A stretch of DNA of 64,000 nt from JACCSI01 sp963815285 (GCA_963815285.1 CAWFGB010000004.1:496001-560000), one strand, 5' to 3'. Positions 15,419 through 26,328 are shown, counted from the stretch's first letter. Notes: generated by a model not told the origin, from the letters alone. Numbers and translations: made by a program.

Positions 15419-16315
15419 GTGAACCCCGACATTCAGTCCCTGCAGCGCGCCATGGAGAGCCTCGGCTACGTCGCCGACGAGGCCATCGCGACGGCCGTGT
15501 TCCTCGCGCGTGAGATGCGGAAGCCGCTGCTGATCGAAGGCGAGGCGGGCGGCGGGAAGACCGCGCTCGCGAAAGTGCTCGCCCAGCTGCTCGAGACCGA
15601 GCTGATCCGCCTGCAGTGCTACGAGGGGCTCGACGTAAACACGAGCCTCTACGAGTGGAACTATCCGCGGCAGATGCTGCGCGCGCGGCTCGCGGAGGAC
15701 GATGGACGCGACCCGTCCGCCATCGAGGCGCTCATCTTCAGCCGCGAGTACCTGCTCGAGCGACCCCTGTTGCGCGCCATCACGCGCCGCGGCGGTCCGG
15801 CGGTGCTGCTGATCGACGAGATCGATCGCGCGGACGAAGGCTTCGAAGCGTTCCTGCTCGAAGTGCTGTCCGACTTCCAGGTCACGATTCCCGAGCTGGG
15901 CACCATCCGCGCCGAGCACGTGCCGTACGTCATCCTCACGTCCAATCGCAGCCGCGAGATCGGCGATGCGCTGCGCCGCCGGTGCCTGTATCTCTTCGTC
16001 GAGCACCCCGCGCTCGAAAAGGAAGTCCGGATCCTGCAGCTGAAGGCGCCCGGCGCCAGCGAGCGGCTGACGCGCGAGATCGGACGGTTCATGCAGGCGC
16101 TGCGGCGCCGGCGCCTGGCCAAGGCGCCGGGCGTCGCCGAGGCCATCGACTGGGCGCAGGCGCTGGTGCGGCTGCATCGGTCCCATCTCGATGCGGAAGT
16201 GGTCGCCGGAACGCTGGGCTGCTTCCTCAAGGATCGACACGACATCGAGGATCTCGATCGCGCCGGGATCGAATCGCTGGTCGTGGAGGCGCGCGGCGCC
16301 GGGGCGCAGGCATGA
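15419..16315 (+). CDS. coxD: CoxD, MoxR-family AAA+ ATPase for CO dehydrogenase maturation
   Basis: 298 residues. Walker A GEAGGGKT is at about 41-48 and Walker B LLIDEIDRAD at about 130. Sensor 1 ILTSNRSREIGDALRRRC contains the arginine finger region. CoxD is known to work with CoxE and CoxF to insert sulfur and copper into the [CuSMoO2] site of form I CO dehydrogenase. The start is GTG 15419. It overlaps coxE by 4 bases (ATGA), a coupled pair as MoxR/VWA partners usually are. Confidence 0.93.
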   Translation: MNPDIQSLQRAMESLGYVADEAIATAVFLAREMRKPLLIEGEAGGGKTALAKVLAQLLETELIRLQCYEGLDVNTSLYEWNYPRQMLRARLAEDDGRDPSAIEALIFSREYLLERPLLRAITRRGGPAVLLIDEIDRADEGFEAFLLEVLSDFQVTIPELGTIRAEHVPYVILTSNRSREIGDALRRRCLYLFVEHPALEKEVRILQLKAPGASERLTREIGRFMQALRRRRLAKAPGVAEAIDWAQALVRLHRSHLDAEVVAGTLGCFLKDRHDIEDLDRAGIESLVVEARGAGAQA

Positions 16316-17448
16316 CGACGACGGACGACGACCTCATCGTGCACCTGGCGCGCTTCGCCGGCGTCCTGCGCGAGCACGGCGTCGAGGTGGGCATCGGCGA
16401 CGAGGTGGACGCGGCGCACGCGCTCACGCTGGTTGATCTGCTCGATCGCGACGAAGTGCGGCTCGCCTTCCAGATCGCCCTCAAGATCCGTCCGCGCGAC
16501 CGCACGGTGTTTGATGCGTTGTTCCGGTCGTACTGGAGCCGGGAACGCCCGGACGCGCGGCTGGAACCCGTTCCGGGCCGGGTGGCGACCAGCCTTCCGC
16601 GAGGGCGGAGAGCCGCCGAGGCGTTCAGCGGTGCGTCGAAGCAGGATGACGCTCCGCAACAGCCGGCGGCCGGAGACAGCCCGGGGTACACGCGCGATGT
16701 CGTCCTCCGCCGCAAGCCGTTCGAGGAGTGCTCCAACAGGGACCTTGCCGACATCGAGCGTCTGCTCGAGCGGCTCGCCCCGCGCTGGGCGGCGCGAAAG
16801 AGCCGGCGGCTGGCGCCCGTCCGCGGCCGCGGCTTGCCTGATTTGCGGCGCAGCTTCCGCCGCGCGGTCAGCACCGGCGGTGAAATGCTGTCGCTCGCGC
16901 GCCGCGCCCGCCTCGTCGAAGACCCGCGCGTCGTCGTCCTCTGCGACACGAGCGGATCGATGGACGTCCACGTCAGGTTCCTGCTCGCCTTCGTGCTCGC
17001 GTTCAAAAGCGTGGCACGGACGACCGAAGTGTTCGCGTTCAACACGTCGCTCACGCGGCTCACGCCGTGGCTGTCGCCCGGGAAGATCGGCCGCACCATC
17101 CAGAGCCTGGCGGTGGAGCTGCCGGGTTGGTCGGGCGGCACGCGCATCGGCGAGAGCCTCACGGAGTTCGTGGCGAACTATCAGCCGCAATTCGTCACCT
17201 CTCGAACGGTGGTCGTGATCCTGAGCGACGGCCTGGATCGCGGTGATACGACGATGGTGGCGGCAGCGATGCGGGCGATCCGATCGAAGGCTCGCCGGAT
17301 CATCTGGCTGAATCCGCTGTCGGGGGATCCGCGCTACGAGCCGACGGCGCGGGCGATGCAGGCGGCGCTGCCGTTCATCGACCTTCTCGCACCGGCACAC
17401 AACCTCGAGTCGCTCGAGCGGCTCGTTCCCGACCTGGCGGCGGTGTAG
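16312..17448 (+). CDS. coxE: CoxE, von Willebrand factor A domain protein
   Basis: 378 residues. The N-terminal helical CoxE region is followed by a VWA domain from about 200. The MIDAS metal site is readable: VVLCDTSGSMDVH (DxSxS), GGTRIGESL (Thr) and VVILSDGLDRGD (Asp). It acts as partner of the AAA+ ATPase CoxD in post-translational assembly of the CO dehydrogenase active site. ATG 16312 overlaps the coxD stop. The following coxG starts 2 bases after its stop. Confidence 0.92.
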   Translation: MTTTDDDLIVHLARFAGVLREHGVEVGIGDEVDAAHALTLVDLLDRDEVRLAFQIALKIRPRDRTVFDALFRSYWSRERPDARLEPVPGRVATSLPRGRRAAEAFSGASKQDDAPQQPAAGDSPGYTRDVVLRRKPFEECSNRDLADIERLLERLAPRWAARKSRRLAPVRGRGLPDLRRSFRRAVSTGGEMLSLARRARLVEDPRVVVLCDTSGSMDVHVRFLLAFVLAFKSVARTTEVFAFNTSLTRLTPWLSPGKIGRTIQSLAVELPGWSGGTRIGESLTEFVANYQPQFVTSRTVVVILSDGLDRGDTTMVAAAMRAIRSKARRIIWLNPLSGDPRYEPTARAMQAALPFIDLLAPAHNLESLERLVPDLAAV

Positions 17449-17450
17449 CG

Positions 17451-18131
17451 ATGGCGATGGAGATCTCGAAGTCGTTCGTCGTCAAGGCGCCGCCGGAGGC
17501 GGTGTGGAGCTTCCTGACCGATCCGGTGCGCGTGGCGCGCTGCCTCCCGGGCGCCGCGATCACGGGCCAGGTCGACGATCGCACGCACGCCGGGACGATT
17601 ACGGTAAAAGTCGGGCCGGTTGCGGCGACCTACAAGGGTACGATGCGGTTCGAGCAGCTCGACCCCGCGGCGCGGACCGCGGAGATCGTCGCGGCCGGAC
17701 AGGACGTCCGCGGTAAGGGCGGCGCCGACATGCGGATGAGGAGCTCGCTCGTCGAGCGCGCGCCGGGCGAGACCGAGGTGAGCATCACGTCGCAGGTCAA
17801 CGTCATGGGGATCCTGGCGCAGTTCGGCCGCGGCATGATCCAGGATGTCAGCGACCAGATGTTCGGCACGTTCGTCGCGTCGGCGCGCGCGGAGCTGGAG
17901 AAGCCGGGCAATCCGCCGAATCCGCCGGCCGTAACTTCCGCTGCGCCGAACGCCGCGGCAACGCCGGCGGCCGCGCCGGATCGATCACCGGCCGCGGCGC
18001 CACCGATTGAAGTGCTGTCGTTCGGTTCGGCGGTCGCCGGCCGCGCCGCGGCGCGCACCGCGCGCAAGCCCGTCGTGTGGATCGGAGGTATCGTCGTTCT
18101 TCTCGTCATCATCTGGCTGTGGGCGGGGTGA
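17451..18131 (+). CDS. coxG: CoxG, SRPBCC-fold protein with C-terminal membrane anchor
   Basis: 226 residues. Residues 1-150 are the CoxG/SRPBCC domain: MEISKSFVVKAPPEAVWSFL, then CLPGAAI and GQDVRGKGGADMRMRSSL. A low-complexity Ala/Pro linker (about 155-195) leads to a C-terminal membrane segment VVWIGGIVVLLVIIWLWAG. CoxG is thought to recruit CO dehydrogenase to the cytoplasmic membrane, passing electrons to the respiratory chain, and the C-terminal anchor fits this. A 68-base gap to coxM follows, with a good ribosome binding site (AGAAAGGAAAG) for coxM. Confidence 0.92.
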   Translation: MAMEISKSFVVKAPPEAVWSFLTDPVRVARCLPGAAITGQVDDRTHAGTITVKVGPVAATYKGTMRFEQLDPAARTAEIVAAGQDVRGKGGADMRMRSSLVERAPGETEVSITSQVNVMGILAQFGRGMIQDVSDQMFGTFVASARAELEKPGNPPNPPAVTSAAPNAAATPAAAPDRSPAAAPPIEVLSFGSAVAGRAAARTARKPVVWIGGIVVLLVIIWLWAG

Positions 18132-18199
18132 GATCGCCAGGGACGGCAAGGCCGAAGGCGGAAATGTAGACAGAGCGCCGCTTAGAAAGGAAAGCGTCA

Positions 18200-19072
18200 A
18201 TGATTCCAGCCTCGTTCGACTACCATGCCCCCGCGTCGCTGGCCGACGCGATCGCGCTGCTGCAGCAGCACGGCGATCAGGCGAAGGTGCTTTCGGGCGG
18301 CCAGAGCCTGCTGCCGCTCCTCAAGCTCCGCATCGGCGCCGCCGGACATCTCGTCGACATCGGCCGGATCCCGGGGCTTGAGTACATCAAGGAGGAGGGA
18401 GGGTTCCTGAAGATCGGCGGGCGCACCCGCGAATCGCTGCTCGAGCGCTCGGAGATCATCACTTCCAGGTACCCGATCCTCCACGACACGGCGCTAGTGA
18501 TTGCCGATCCGCTGGTCCGCAACCGCGCGACCGTCGGGGGCAACCTCGCGCACGCGGATCCCGCGAACGATCATCCGGCGACGATGCTCGCGCTCGGCGC
18601 CGAGGTGATCGCGACCGGTCCGCGGGGCGAGCGCACGATTCCGATCGGCAAGTTCTTCACCGGCATCTTCAGCACGGCGCTCGCTGCGGACGAAATCCTC
18701 ACCGAGATCCGCATCCCGATCCCGCCGCCGCGGAGCGGCGGCGCGTATGTGAAACTCGAGCGCAAAGTCGGAGATTTCGCGACCGCCGCGGCGGCCGTGC
18801 AGGTCACGCTCGGCGCGGGCGGCGAGATCGAGCGGGCCGGCATCGGCATCACCGCCGCGGGGCCAACGCCGATTCAGGCAACGGACGCCGAGAAGTTCCT
18901 GCTGAAGAAGAGGCCCGATGCGGCGGCGATCGCCGAGGCGTCGCGCCTCGCGGCCGCGGCGACGTCGCCCACGGCGGACCGCCGCGGGGCGGTGCAGTAC
19001 AAGCGTGAGATGGCGCGCGTCCTGACGGTGCGGGCGCTGGCGAAGGCGATCGAACGAGCGGGAGGACGCTGA
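18200..19072 (+). CDS. coxM: CO dehydrogenase medium subunit, FAD-binding
   Basis: 290 residues, typical for CoxM. FAD-binding motifs of the PCMH-type fold are LSGGQSLLPLLKLR (about 32-45) and TVGGNLAHADPANDHPA (about 110-126). The CO_deh_flav_C domain occupies the C-terminal third. The subunit accepts electrons from the two [2Fe-2S] clusters of CoxS and passes them to quinone. Good Shine-Dalgarno. One base separates its stop from coxS. Gene order here is M-S-L, as in known form I operons. Confidence 0.95.
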   Translation: MIPASFDYHAPASLADAIALLQQHGDQAKVLSGGQSLLPLLKLRIGAAGHLVDIGRIPGLEYIKEEGGFLKIGGRTRESLLERSEIITSRYPILHDTALVIADPLVRNRATVGGNLAHADPANDHPATMLALGAEVIATGPRGERTIPIGKFFTGIFSTALAADEILTEIRIPIPPPRSGGAYVKLERKVGDFATAAAAVQVTLGAGGEIERAGIGITAAGPTPIQATDAEKFLLKKRPDAAAIAEASRLAAAATSPTADRRGAVQYKREMARVLTVRALAKAIERAGGR

Positions 19073-19073
19073 C

Positions 19074-19541
<468 letters not shown>

Positions 19542-19550
19542 GGAGGAGAG

Positions 19551-21917
19551 ATGGCGCCGCGAACAACACCCGAAGTCGGAGGAATGGGCCATTCGATGAA
19601 GCGCAAGGAAGATCCGCGCTTCATCCGCGGGCAGGGGCGATACGTCGACGACATCCAGCTCCCGGGCATGTTGTATCTCGACATCGTCCGCAGCCCGTTC
19701 GCCCACGCGCGCATCAAGACGATCAACACCGAGCGGGCGCTAAAGGTGCCCGGCGTGCTGGCCGTCATCACGGGCGAAACCCTCGCCCAGTACAACCTGC
19801 ACTGGATGCCGACGCTGATGTCGGACACGCAGATGGTGCTGCCGACCGAGAAGGTGATGTACCAGGCGCAGGAAGTCGCCGGCGTCATCGCGACGGATCG
19901 CTACGCCGCCGCCGACGGCGTCGACGCGGTCGAGGTCGACTACGAACCGCTGCCGGTCGTCGTCGATCCCTTCAAGGCGCTCGAGCCCGGCGCGCCGGTG
20001 CTCAGGACCGACAAGAAGGACAAGAAGGACAATCACATCTTCCACTGGGAAGTCGGCAACCGCGAGGCGACCGACCAGGCGTTCGCCAACGCCGAGGTCA
20101 CCGTCAAGCAGGACATCTACCTGCCGCGCATCCACGTCGCCTCGATCGAGACGTGCGGCTGCGTCGCCGACTTCGATCGCGTCTCCGGCAAGCTCACCGT
20201 CTACATGACGACGCAGGCGCCACACGCCATCCGGACGGTGGTGGCGCTGGTGGCCGGGCACGTCGGGCTGTCGGAGGAGAAGATCCGCATCGTCTCGCCC
20301 GATATCGGGGGCGGGTTCGGCGGCAAGGTGCCGGTCTATCCGGGCTACGTGATTGCCATCGCCGCGTCGGTCGTGGTCGGCAAGCCGATCAAGTGGATCG
20401 AGGACCGGATGGAGAACCTCCAGGCCGACTCGTTCGCGCGCGACTACCACATGAAGGCGGAGCTGGCGGCGAAGAAGGATGGCACAATGACGGCGCTCCG
20501 CATCAAGACGGTCGCCGATCACGGCTATGCCGACGCCGCGGCAAACCCGTCGAAGTTCCCGGCCGGGCTGTTCTCGGTCTGTACCGGGTCCTACGACTTC
20601 AAGAACGCGTTCGCCGAAGTGGACGGGGTATACACGAACAAGCCGCCGGGCGGCATCGCCTACCGCTGCTCATTCCGCGTGACCGAGGCCGCGCACGCGA
20701 TCGAGCGGATGGTCGACGTGCTCGCGCAGGAGCTGAAGATGGATCCGGCGGAGCTGCGGTTCAAGAACTTCATCCCGACGGAGAAGTTCCCGTACCAGTC
20801 CGCGCTCGGATGGGAGTACGACAGCGGCAACTATCCCGCCGCCCTGACCAAGGCGATGGAGAAAATCGGCTACGCCGAGCTCAGGAAGGAGCAGGCGGAG
20901 AAGCGCCAGCGCGGCGAGCTGATGGGGATCGGGATCTCCAGCTTCACCGAGATCGTTGGCGCGGGCCCGTCGAAGCACTTCGACATTCTCGGGATCAAGA
21001 TGTTCGACTCGTGCGAGATCCGCGTGCATCCGACCGGCAAGGCCACGGCGCGCTTCGGGACCAAGTCGCAGGGCCAGGGCCATGAGACGACCTACGCGCA
21101 GATCATCGCCGAGGAGCTGGGCATCCCCGCGGCGCACGTGGAAGTCGAGGAAGGCGACACCGACACGGCACCGTATGGCCTCGGCACCTACGCCAGCCGC
21201 TCGACGCCCACGGCCGGCGCGGCCGGCGCGATGGCGTCGCGGAAGATCCGCGACAAGGCGAAGAAAATCGCGGCGCACCTGCTCGAGGTCAGCGAAGACG
21301 ATCTCGTCTGGGAGCCGGGGAAGTTCTCGGTGAAAGGCGCGCCGCAGAAGGCGAAGACGATCCAGGAAATCGCCTTCGCCGCCTACACGAATCACCCGCA
21401 GGGCATGGAGGCGGGTCTCGAGGCCGTCAATTACTACGATCCGCCGAACCTGACCTACCCGTTCGGGTCCTACATCGCCGTCGTCGACATCGATCGCGGC
21501 ACCGGCGCGGTGAAGCTGCGGCGATTCGTCGCCATCGACGACTGCGGCAACATCATCAATCCGATGATCGTCGAGGGCCAGGTGCACGGCGGCCTGACGA
21601 TGGGGCTGGCGCCGGCGCTTTTCGAGGAGATCAGCTACGACGAGTCGGGCAACATCCAGGGCGGCAGCTTCATGGACTACCTGGTGCCGACGGCAATGGA
21701 GACGCCGAAGTGGGAGACGGGCAACACGGTCACGCCGTCGCCGCACCACCCGTTCGGTGCCAAGGGCGTCGGCGAGTCGGCGACCGTCGGCGCGCCGCCC
21801 GCGATCGCCAACGCCGTCGTCGACGCGCTCGCGCACCTCGGCGTCCGCCACATCGACATTCCGATCACGCCGGAGAAGGTGTGGAATATCCTCCGCGAGA
21901 AAGGAGTCGCCGAGTAG
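19551..21917 (+). CDS. coxL: Form I (Mo-Cu) CO dehydrogenase large subunit
   Basis: 788 residues. The form I active-site loop AYRCSFR is present at residues 370-376, with Cys373 the expected copper ligand. Form II enzymes have a different loop without this cysteine. The catalytic Glu is Glu742 in KGVGESATVG. Cofactor-binding motifs GGGFGGK, TEIVGAGPSKH and TKSQGQGHETTYAQIIAEELGIP parallel those I recall for the characterised Oligotropha enzyme. CoxL oxidises CO with water to CO2, releasing two electrons. It ends the operon; the next gene is convergent, about 106 bp away. Confidence 0.96.
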   Translation: MAPRTTPEVGGMGHSMKRKEDPRFIRGQGRYVDDIQLPGMLYLDIVRSPFAHARIKTINTERALKVPGVLAVITGETLAQYNLHWMPTLMSDTQMVLPTEKVMYQAQEVAGVIATDRYAAADGVDAVEVDYEPLPVVVDPFKALEPGAPVLRTDKKDKKDNHIFHWEVGNREATDQAFANAEVTVKQDIYLPRIHVASIETCGCVADFDRVSGKLTVYMTTQAPHAIRTVVALVAGHVGLSEEKIRIVSPDIGGGFGGKVPVYPGYVIAIAASVVVGKPIKWIEDRMENLQADSFARDYHMKAELAAKKDGTMTALRIKTVADHGYADAAANPSKFPAGLFSVCTGSYDFKNAFAEVDGVYTNKPPGGIAYRCSFRVTEAAHAIERMVDVLAQELKMDPAELRFKNFIPTEKFPYQSALGWEYDSGNYPAALTKAMEKIGYAELRKEQAEKRQRGELMGIGISSFTEIVGAGPSKHFDILGIKMFDSCEIRVHPTGKATARFGTKSQGQGHETTYAQIIAEELGIPAAHVEVEEGDTDTAPYGLGTYASRSTPTAGAAGAMASRKIRDKAKKIAAHLLEVSEDDLVWEPGKFSVKGAPQKAKTIQEIAFAAYTNHPQGMEAGLEAVNYYDPPNLTYPFGSYIAVVDIDRGTGAVKLRRFVAIDDCGNIINPMIVEGQVHGGLTMGLAPALFEEISYDESGNIQGGSFMDYLVPTAMETPKWETGNTVTPSPHHPFGAKGVGESATVGAPPAIANAVVDALAHLGVRHIDIPITPEKVWNILREKGVAE

Positions 21918-22023
21918 CGTCATCCAGGCGAAGTACGTCAGTGACTAAATCGTCGATTTCAGGCCCGTTCTGTGATTCACGCGGACCGTTTTTTAACGCG
22001 CGTGACGACGGGAGTACGCTCGC

Positions 22024-24742
22024 TCAATGCCTTGCGCCTTGACCCACCAACCCTCTGATGGCGTTCAACACCACCACGATCGGCGTGTTGGGCGGTCGCG
22101 CTGCCGGATCCTCCTTGATCATCAGGAAGCGCGTGCCATCGGGAGAGACGTCATAGGCGAGGTGGGAAACTTCTGTGGCCGACGAGCCGGCGACCCAGTA
22201 TGAGGTTGAGAGCAGCCGCACGGGCAGGTCAGCACGGAACGTCGCGCCTGTCGTGTCAACGGGCACGGCCGTGAGGCGGTCGGAGGCGTCCAGGAAGAAG
22301 ATCTCCCGCCCGTCCCGCGCCCAGACGGGGTTACTGCCGCCTCCGGAGGACACTTGCGATCGCCCGTCGTTCACGTTGGGGAACGGGCAAACGTAAATCT
22401 CCGCGATCCCGGATTGACTCCGGGACCGGTAGGCGATGAAGCGACCGTTCGGCGATACGGCCGGATAGGTGTGGCGATCCAGTGATTGCAAGAGCGGTTC
22501 GGGGGGCGCCCTCTTCCCGAGCGGCAGCATAAACAGGGTCCACGCTCTCGGGATCGACGAATGGCCGAGCAGAAAGCCCCCGTCGCTGGTGATCGAGGTC
22601 GGGACGAACGTGCTTTGTCCCTCGGTCAGCGGTTCGGCCACGCCTGTCCCATCGGCGGGCTGACGGTACAGGTTGGCTCCTCCAGCGCGGCGCGAATTGA
22701 AAACCAGGCGCTGGCCGTCTGGGGTCCAGATGGGCAACGAATCCTCGCGACCATCAGTGGTAATCCGGATGAGCGTCTGACGTTGCAGGTCCCAGGTCCA
22801 CACGTCGCGTCGCTGGTCGTTGATCGTCACGGCGATCCGATGGCCGTCGGGCGACAGTCTCACTGTCCGGTACGGCCGCGGGGGAGCGTTAAGCGGTGTT
22901 TCGGTGCCCTTGCGATCGAGCCATACCAGCGTTCGTGGGGGATCCGGCGTCGCCGTTGCCGGAACATAGGCGAGCGTGCCAGCCTGCGACACGGCATAGT
23001 AGGCGCCGGCTCCGGTTCCCATCAGCACGCCGTTGGCCAACGTCAGCGGGTCGCCTTCCACCCTCAGCCGATCGAGGTTGAACCGCACGGCAAAGAGGGT
23101 GCCCGAGGCGGCGTACACAAGGTAGCCGGCGTCGATGTAATACGCGCTCGCGGCACCCGGAACGAGGACTGTCTGCGACTGATCCCTTGGATCGAGGACG
23201 GCCACTCGCGGGTTGTCGGCCGCAGCATCCAGAATCGTAAACAGGATGCCCCGTCCTTCAGGTAGCACGGACGGAAACACGTGGTCAGCCTCGCCCTGAT
23301 CTCTGTCCGGCTTCGTCAGCATCGTTGGCGTGCCGCCGGCATCGCTGACGCGCCAGAGTCCTGTCTCAAGATCCGTGGTGGCATACACGATCGTGCCGTC
23401 TTGCGCCCAGCTTGCGCCGCGCGTTTCGCCGCTGGTCTCTGTGATCACGAGTGGCGTGCCTCCAGCGACGGGGACCTTGCCGAGTCTGATTCCCATCGAA
23501 AAAGCCAATCCATTGGCCATCCGGCGAGAAGAACGGGCTGCGCACCTGCGGAGCGCCTTCCACGCGATGCGGCATCAAGTCGCCGATATCCCTGACGATC
23601 AGCGGCCCGGCGCCCCCTGTGCCACTCGCGTAGGCGATCCGAGTGCCATCGCGGGACATCGCCAGCGTGGGCGTCGTCGTCCCGACGTTGATGGGGTCAG
23701 CTGCTGAGGGAACGACCTCGACGCGCACCAAGGTCGGCGACGGACTGGTGCCGGGCCGCTGTGCGACCCAGCTCACGGCGGCGCTCAGAACTGCCGCGGT
23801 GAGCGCGACGACTGTGATCGTGAACCGAGAGCGTCGACGTGGCGACCCGTCCGATGCGTTGGTTCCCGACGGCGGGCCGGCCCAGTTCTCATCCCGCACC
23901 CATTGAAGGTCCATGGCCACGTCATGCATGCTCGAAAACCGCGCCTCCTGATCCTTCTGGAGACAGGCGCGGACGATGCGCTCCAGGGCGGGAGGGAGAT
24001 CGGGTTGCACGGCGAGCAGCGACGGCGTCTCGCCACGCAGGATCGCGGCCAGCAGGCCAGGTGAGCTCGTGGCGTCGAACGCCCGTTTGCCGGTCAACAT
24101 CTCGTAAAGCGTTGCGCCAAACGCAAAGACGTCGGCCCGCGCGTCGGCCGCGCGTCCCTCGACTTGCTCCGGGGCCATGTACGGCAGGGTGCCCAACACC
24201 GCTGCCGCTTCCGTGAGGGGAGCCGTGAGCGTGCCCGCAGGTGCCATCGGCGTGTCGGTATCGCCTCTCGTGATGCGCGCGAGGCCGAAGTCCAGCACCT
24301 TTGCGCCCGACGCGGTCAGCATCACGTTGCCGGGTTTCAGGTCCCGATGGACGATGCCCGCCTGATGCGCGCAGTCGAGCGCGCGCGCGATCTCGATCCC
24401 GCGCGCCAGAGCTTCGTCGAGCGGCAGCGGGCCACGCCTCAGGCGCGACGCCAGGGACTCGCCCTGGAGCACCTCCAACACGAGGAAGTCGATGCCGGAT
24501 TCGGAGCCGACATCGTGGATCGTGCAGATGTGCGGGTGGTTGAGCGCGGCAGCGGCGCGCGCCTCGCGCTGGAATCGCAGGCGCTGGGTGGCATCGTTGG
24601 CGCCGTCCTCGAACAGAACCTTGACGGCCACATCGCGCCTCAGACGTGTGTCCTTGGCGCGGAAAACCTGGCCCATCCCGCCCGCGCCAAGCGGGCCGGT
24701 GATCTCGTATGGACCGAGGCGGGTGCCGGCACCGATCGGCAT
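22024..24742 (-). pseudogene. Ser/Thr protein kinase with membrane segment and TolB-like propeller, one frameshift
   Basis: The kinase domain (about residues 10-280 from ATG 24742) is complete: GAGGMG 19-24, Lys41 in VAVKVL, HRDLKPGN 132-139, DFG 151-153, PEQ. A membrane segment TVVALTAAVLSAAVSWVA follows, then a WD40/TolB-like propeller beginning LAMSRDGTRIAYASG. At SPDGQWIGF the frame changes: removing one base from the A5 run at 23499-23503 restores SMGIRLGKVPVAGG and the propeller to 22024. The gene would then be about 905 residues, normal for this family. The shift is at a homopolymer, so it may be an assembly error and the gene intact. Confidence 0.8.
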
Positions 24743-24899
24743 GATGAAGACGAGAGGAACTATATAACGCCCGCCCGCGCCGTTCGCGAATTGAGAAGAA
24801 TTGAGCCGGCGTTGATGGCGCCCGAAAGACCCCACGCGGTCGCGATTTCTACCCTGCCCGCATTGCCAAGCGCTCACCGATCGAGCGCGGGAGGATGCG

Positions 24900-25536
24900 A
24901 TGCAGCAGAGAGCGACGTCGGCAGTCTTGGCGGGTGTGATGTCGGCGGGCGTCACTCTCGCGGCGGCAGCGCAACCCCCCGGCCCACCACCTGCACTCTC
25001 TGTCTGTCTCACCATGTCGCACGCGGTTGCCGCTGCCGCACGGCGGGAGGGTGCAGGTACTCGAGGAAGTGGAAGCCATCTGGCGGCCGATGGGCGTGGC
25101 CGTCCGGCTGGGCCCCCGATCCGACAACCTGTGCGACCGGCTGATTGCCGTGAGGTCGGACCTCGAGGCCGTGCCGGAAGACGCGTCCAGTGAAACCGCG
25201 TTGGGCTGGGTGCCCTTTGTCGAGGGACGCGCGCGCCAACTCGTATATCTGCGGGTCAGCCGGGCGCGCACCATGATCTACGCGCTCGGTCCCAGCAAGC
25301 GGCCCGGCGCCATGACGGACCTGCTGGTGGCAAAGCTTCTCGGTCGGAGCCTGGCCCACGAGTTAGGACACGTTCTGCTGAATAGCAGGGACCACGACAC
25401 GACGGGGCTCATGCGCTCGCTCTATCGTGCACAGGACGTACTGCGAGACCCACCCGAGGCGTACATGCTCGACGCGCCACAGCGCGCTCGACTCTTCGCG
25501 AACCACCCCAACGATACTCGCCTCGCACGACGCTAG
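24900..25536 (+). pseudogene. Secreted HExxH metallopeptidase-like protein, apparent frameshift
   Basis: The frame from ATG 24900 gives a signal peptide (RATSAVLAGVMSAGVTLAAAA). Near 25045 the coding frame moves by one to give GGRVQVLEEVEAIWRPMG and continue to 25536. The C-terminal part has LAHELGHVLLNSRDHDTTGLM, an HExxHxxxxxxH-like zinc site with a Met-turn-like GLM, as in metzincin-type peptidases. Without a frameshift the second frame would start at ATG 25027 and lack export. The substrate is unknown. It lies between a divergent kinase gene and the winged-helix/FHA gene. Confidence 0.55.
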
Positions 25537-25566
25537 GCCAGGCTACAATTCGGGCCGCGGCCCTGC

Positions 25567-26196
25567 ATGGTGAGCTACCGGTTTGGCCCGTACGTGCTGT
25601 GGCCCGACCAGCGACGCCTCGAACGCGACGGCGCGCCGGTCCCCTTGACGCCCAAGGCGTTCGACCTGTTAGTCACGCTGGTCCGGCACCATTCGCGAGC
25701 CCTCTCGAAGGACGAGATCCTGACCCTCGTCTGGCCGGGAACACAGGTCGAAGAAGGCAATCTGGCGCAGCAGGTGCTGCTTCTCCGGCGCGCCCTTTCG
25801 GATGCAGGTGACTGTGTGGCCACGTTGCCGCGCCACGGGTACCGCTTCGTGGCAGCGGTGGTCGAAGAGGCCGTCGAAGGCGCGCCGATAAGCAGCCCGC
25901 ACTCCCTGGCTTGGGACGGTCGCGAGTTCCCGCTGCGCGAGGGCGTGACGGTAATCGGGAGGGCCGAGGACGCCGACCTGCGAATCTCTTTGCCCTCTCT
26001 GTCGCGGCACCACGCGCGTGTTGTCGTTCGCGGCCTCGAGGCTACTCTCGAAGACCTCGGCAGCCGTCACGGCTCGTGGCGCGGGACCACTCCCGTGCAG
26101 GGCGTTGTCCGGCTCGCGAGCGGCGACGAGATCAGGCTGGGCACCACGACGCTCGTCTATTGCCTCGCCATGCCAGACGACACCACGCGAAACTGA
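25567..26196 (+). CDS. Winged-helix (OmpR-type) DNA-binding protein fused to an FHA domain
   Basis: 209 residues. Residues 1-98 are a Trans_reg_C winged helix (PVPLTPKAFDLLVTLVRH, SKDEILTLVWPGTQVEEGNL, RHGYRFVA). Residues about 115-200 are an FHA domain (VIGRAEDADLRISLPSLSRHHARV, EDLGSRHGSWRG) with the Arg, Ser-Arg-His and Gly-Ser residues that bind phosphothreonine. There is no receiver domain. It would let a Ser/Thr kinase control transcription directly, and a kinase gene lies 800 bp upstream on the other strand. TACAAT at 25544-25549 may be the -10 box. Confidence 0.88.
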   Translation: MVSYRFGPYVLWPDQRRLERDGAPVPLTPKAFDLLVTLVRHHSRALSKDEILTLVWPGTQVEEGNLAQQVLLLRRALSDAGDCVATLPRHGYRFVAAVVEEAVEGAPISSPHSLAWDGREFPLREGVTVIGRAEDADLRISLPSLSRHHARVVVRGLEATLEDLGSRHGSWRGTTPVQGVVRLASGDEIRLGTTTLVYCLAMPDDTTRN

Positions 26197-26328
26197 TCCC
26201 GGAGCTGATCCCGGGGCGACGACGCCTGCCACACCTCTTTGAGCCGGCCGGACGCGTACCTGTGCAGCAGACTTGAAATGAGCGTCTGCAGGACTCAGCG
26301 CGAATCGTTCCGCCCGGAGCGCCGCAAG

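Noticed and set aside
15661..17400. 579-codon minus-strand open frame over coxD and coxE
   Set aside because: Arg/His-rich antisense shadow; the plus strand holds Walker and MIDAS motifs in two coupled genes.
23499..23503. Programmed frameshift at the A5/T5 run in the kinase gene
   Set aside because: There is no slippery heptamer with downstream pseudoknot that I can see, and other genes here have similar single-base shifts without such runs; an indel is simpler.
23366..25015. Longer kinase start at 25015
   Set aside because: The 91 codons before ATG 24742 run antisense into the next gene's signal peptide and show no protein-like pattern; the kinase fold begins at MPIGAGTRLGPYEI.
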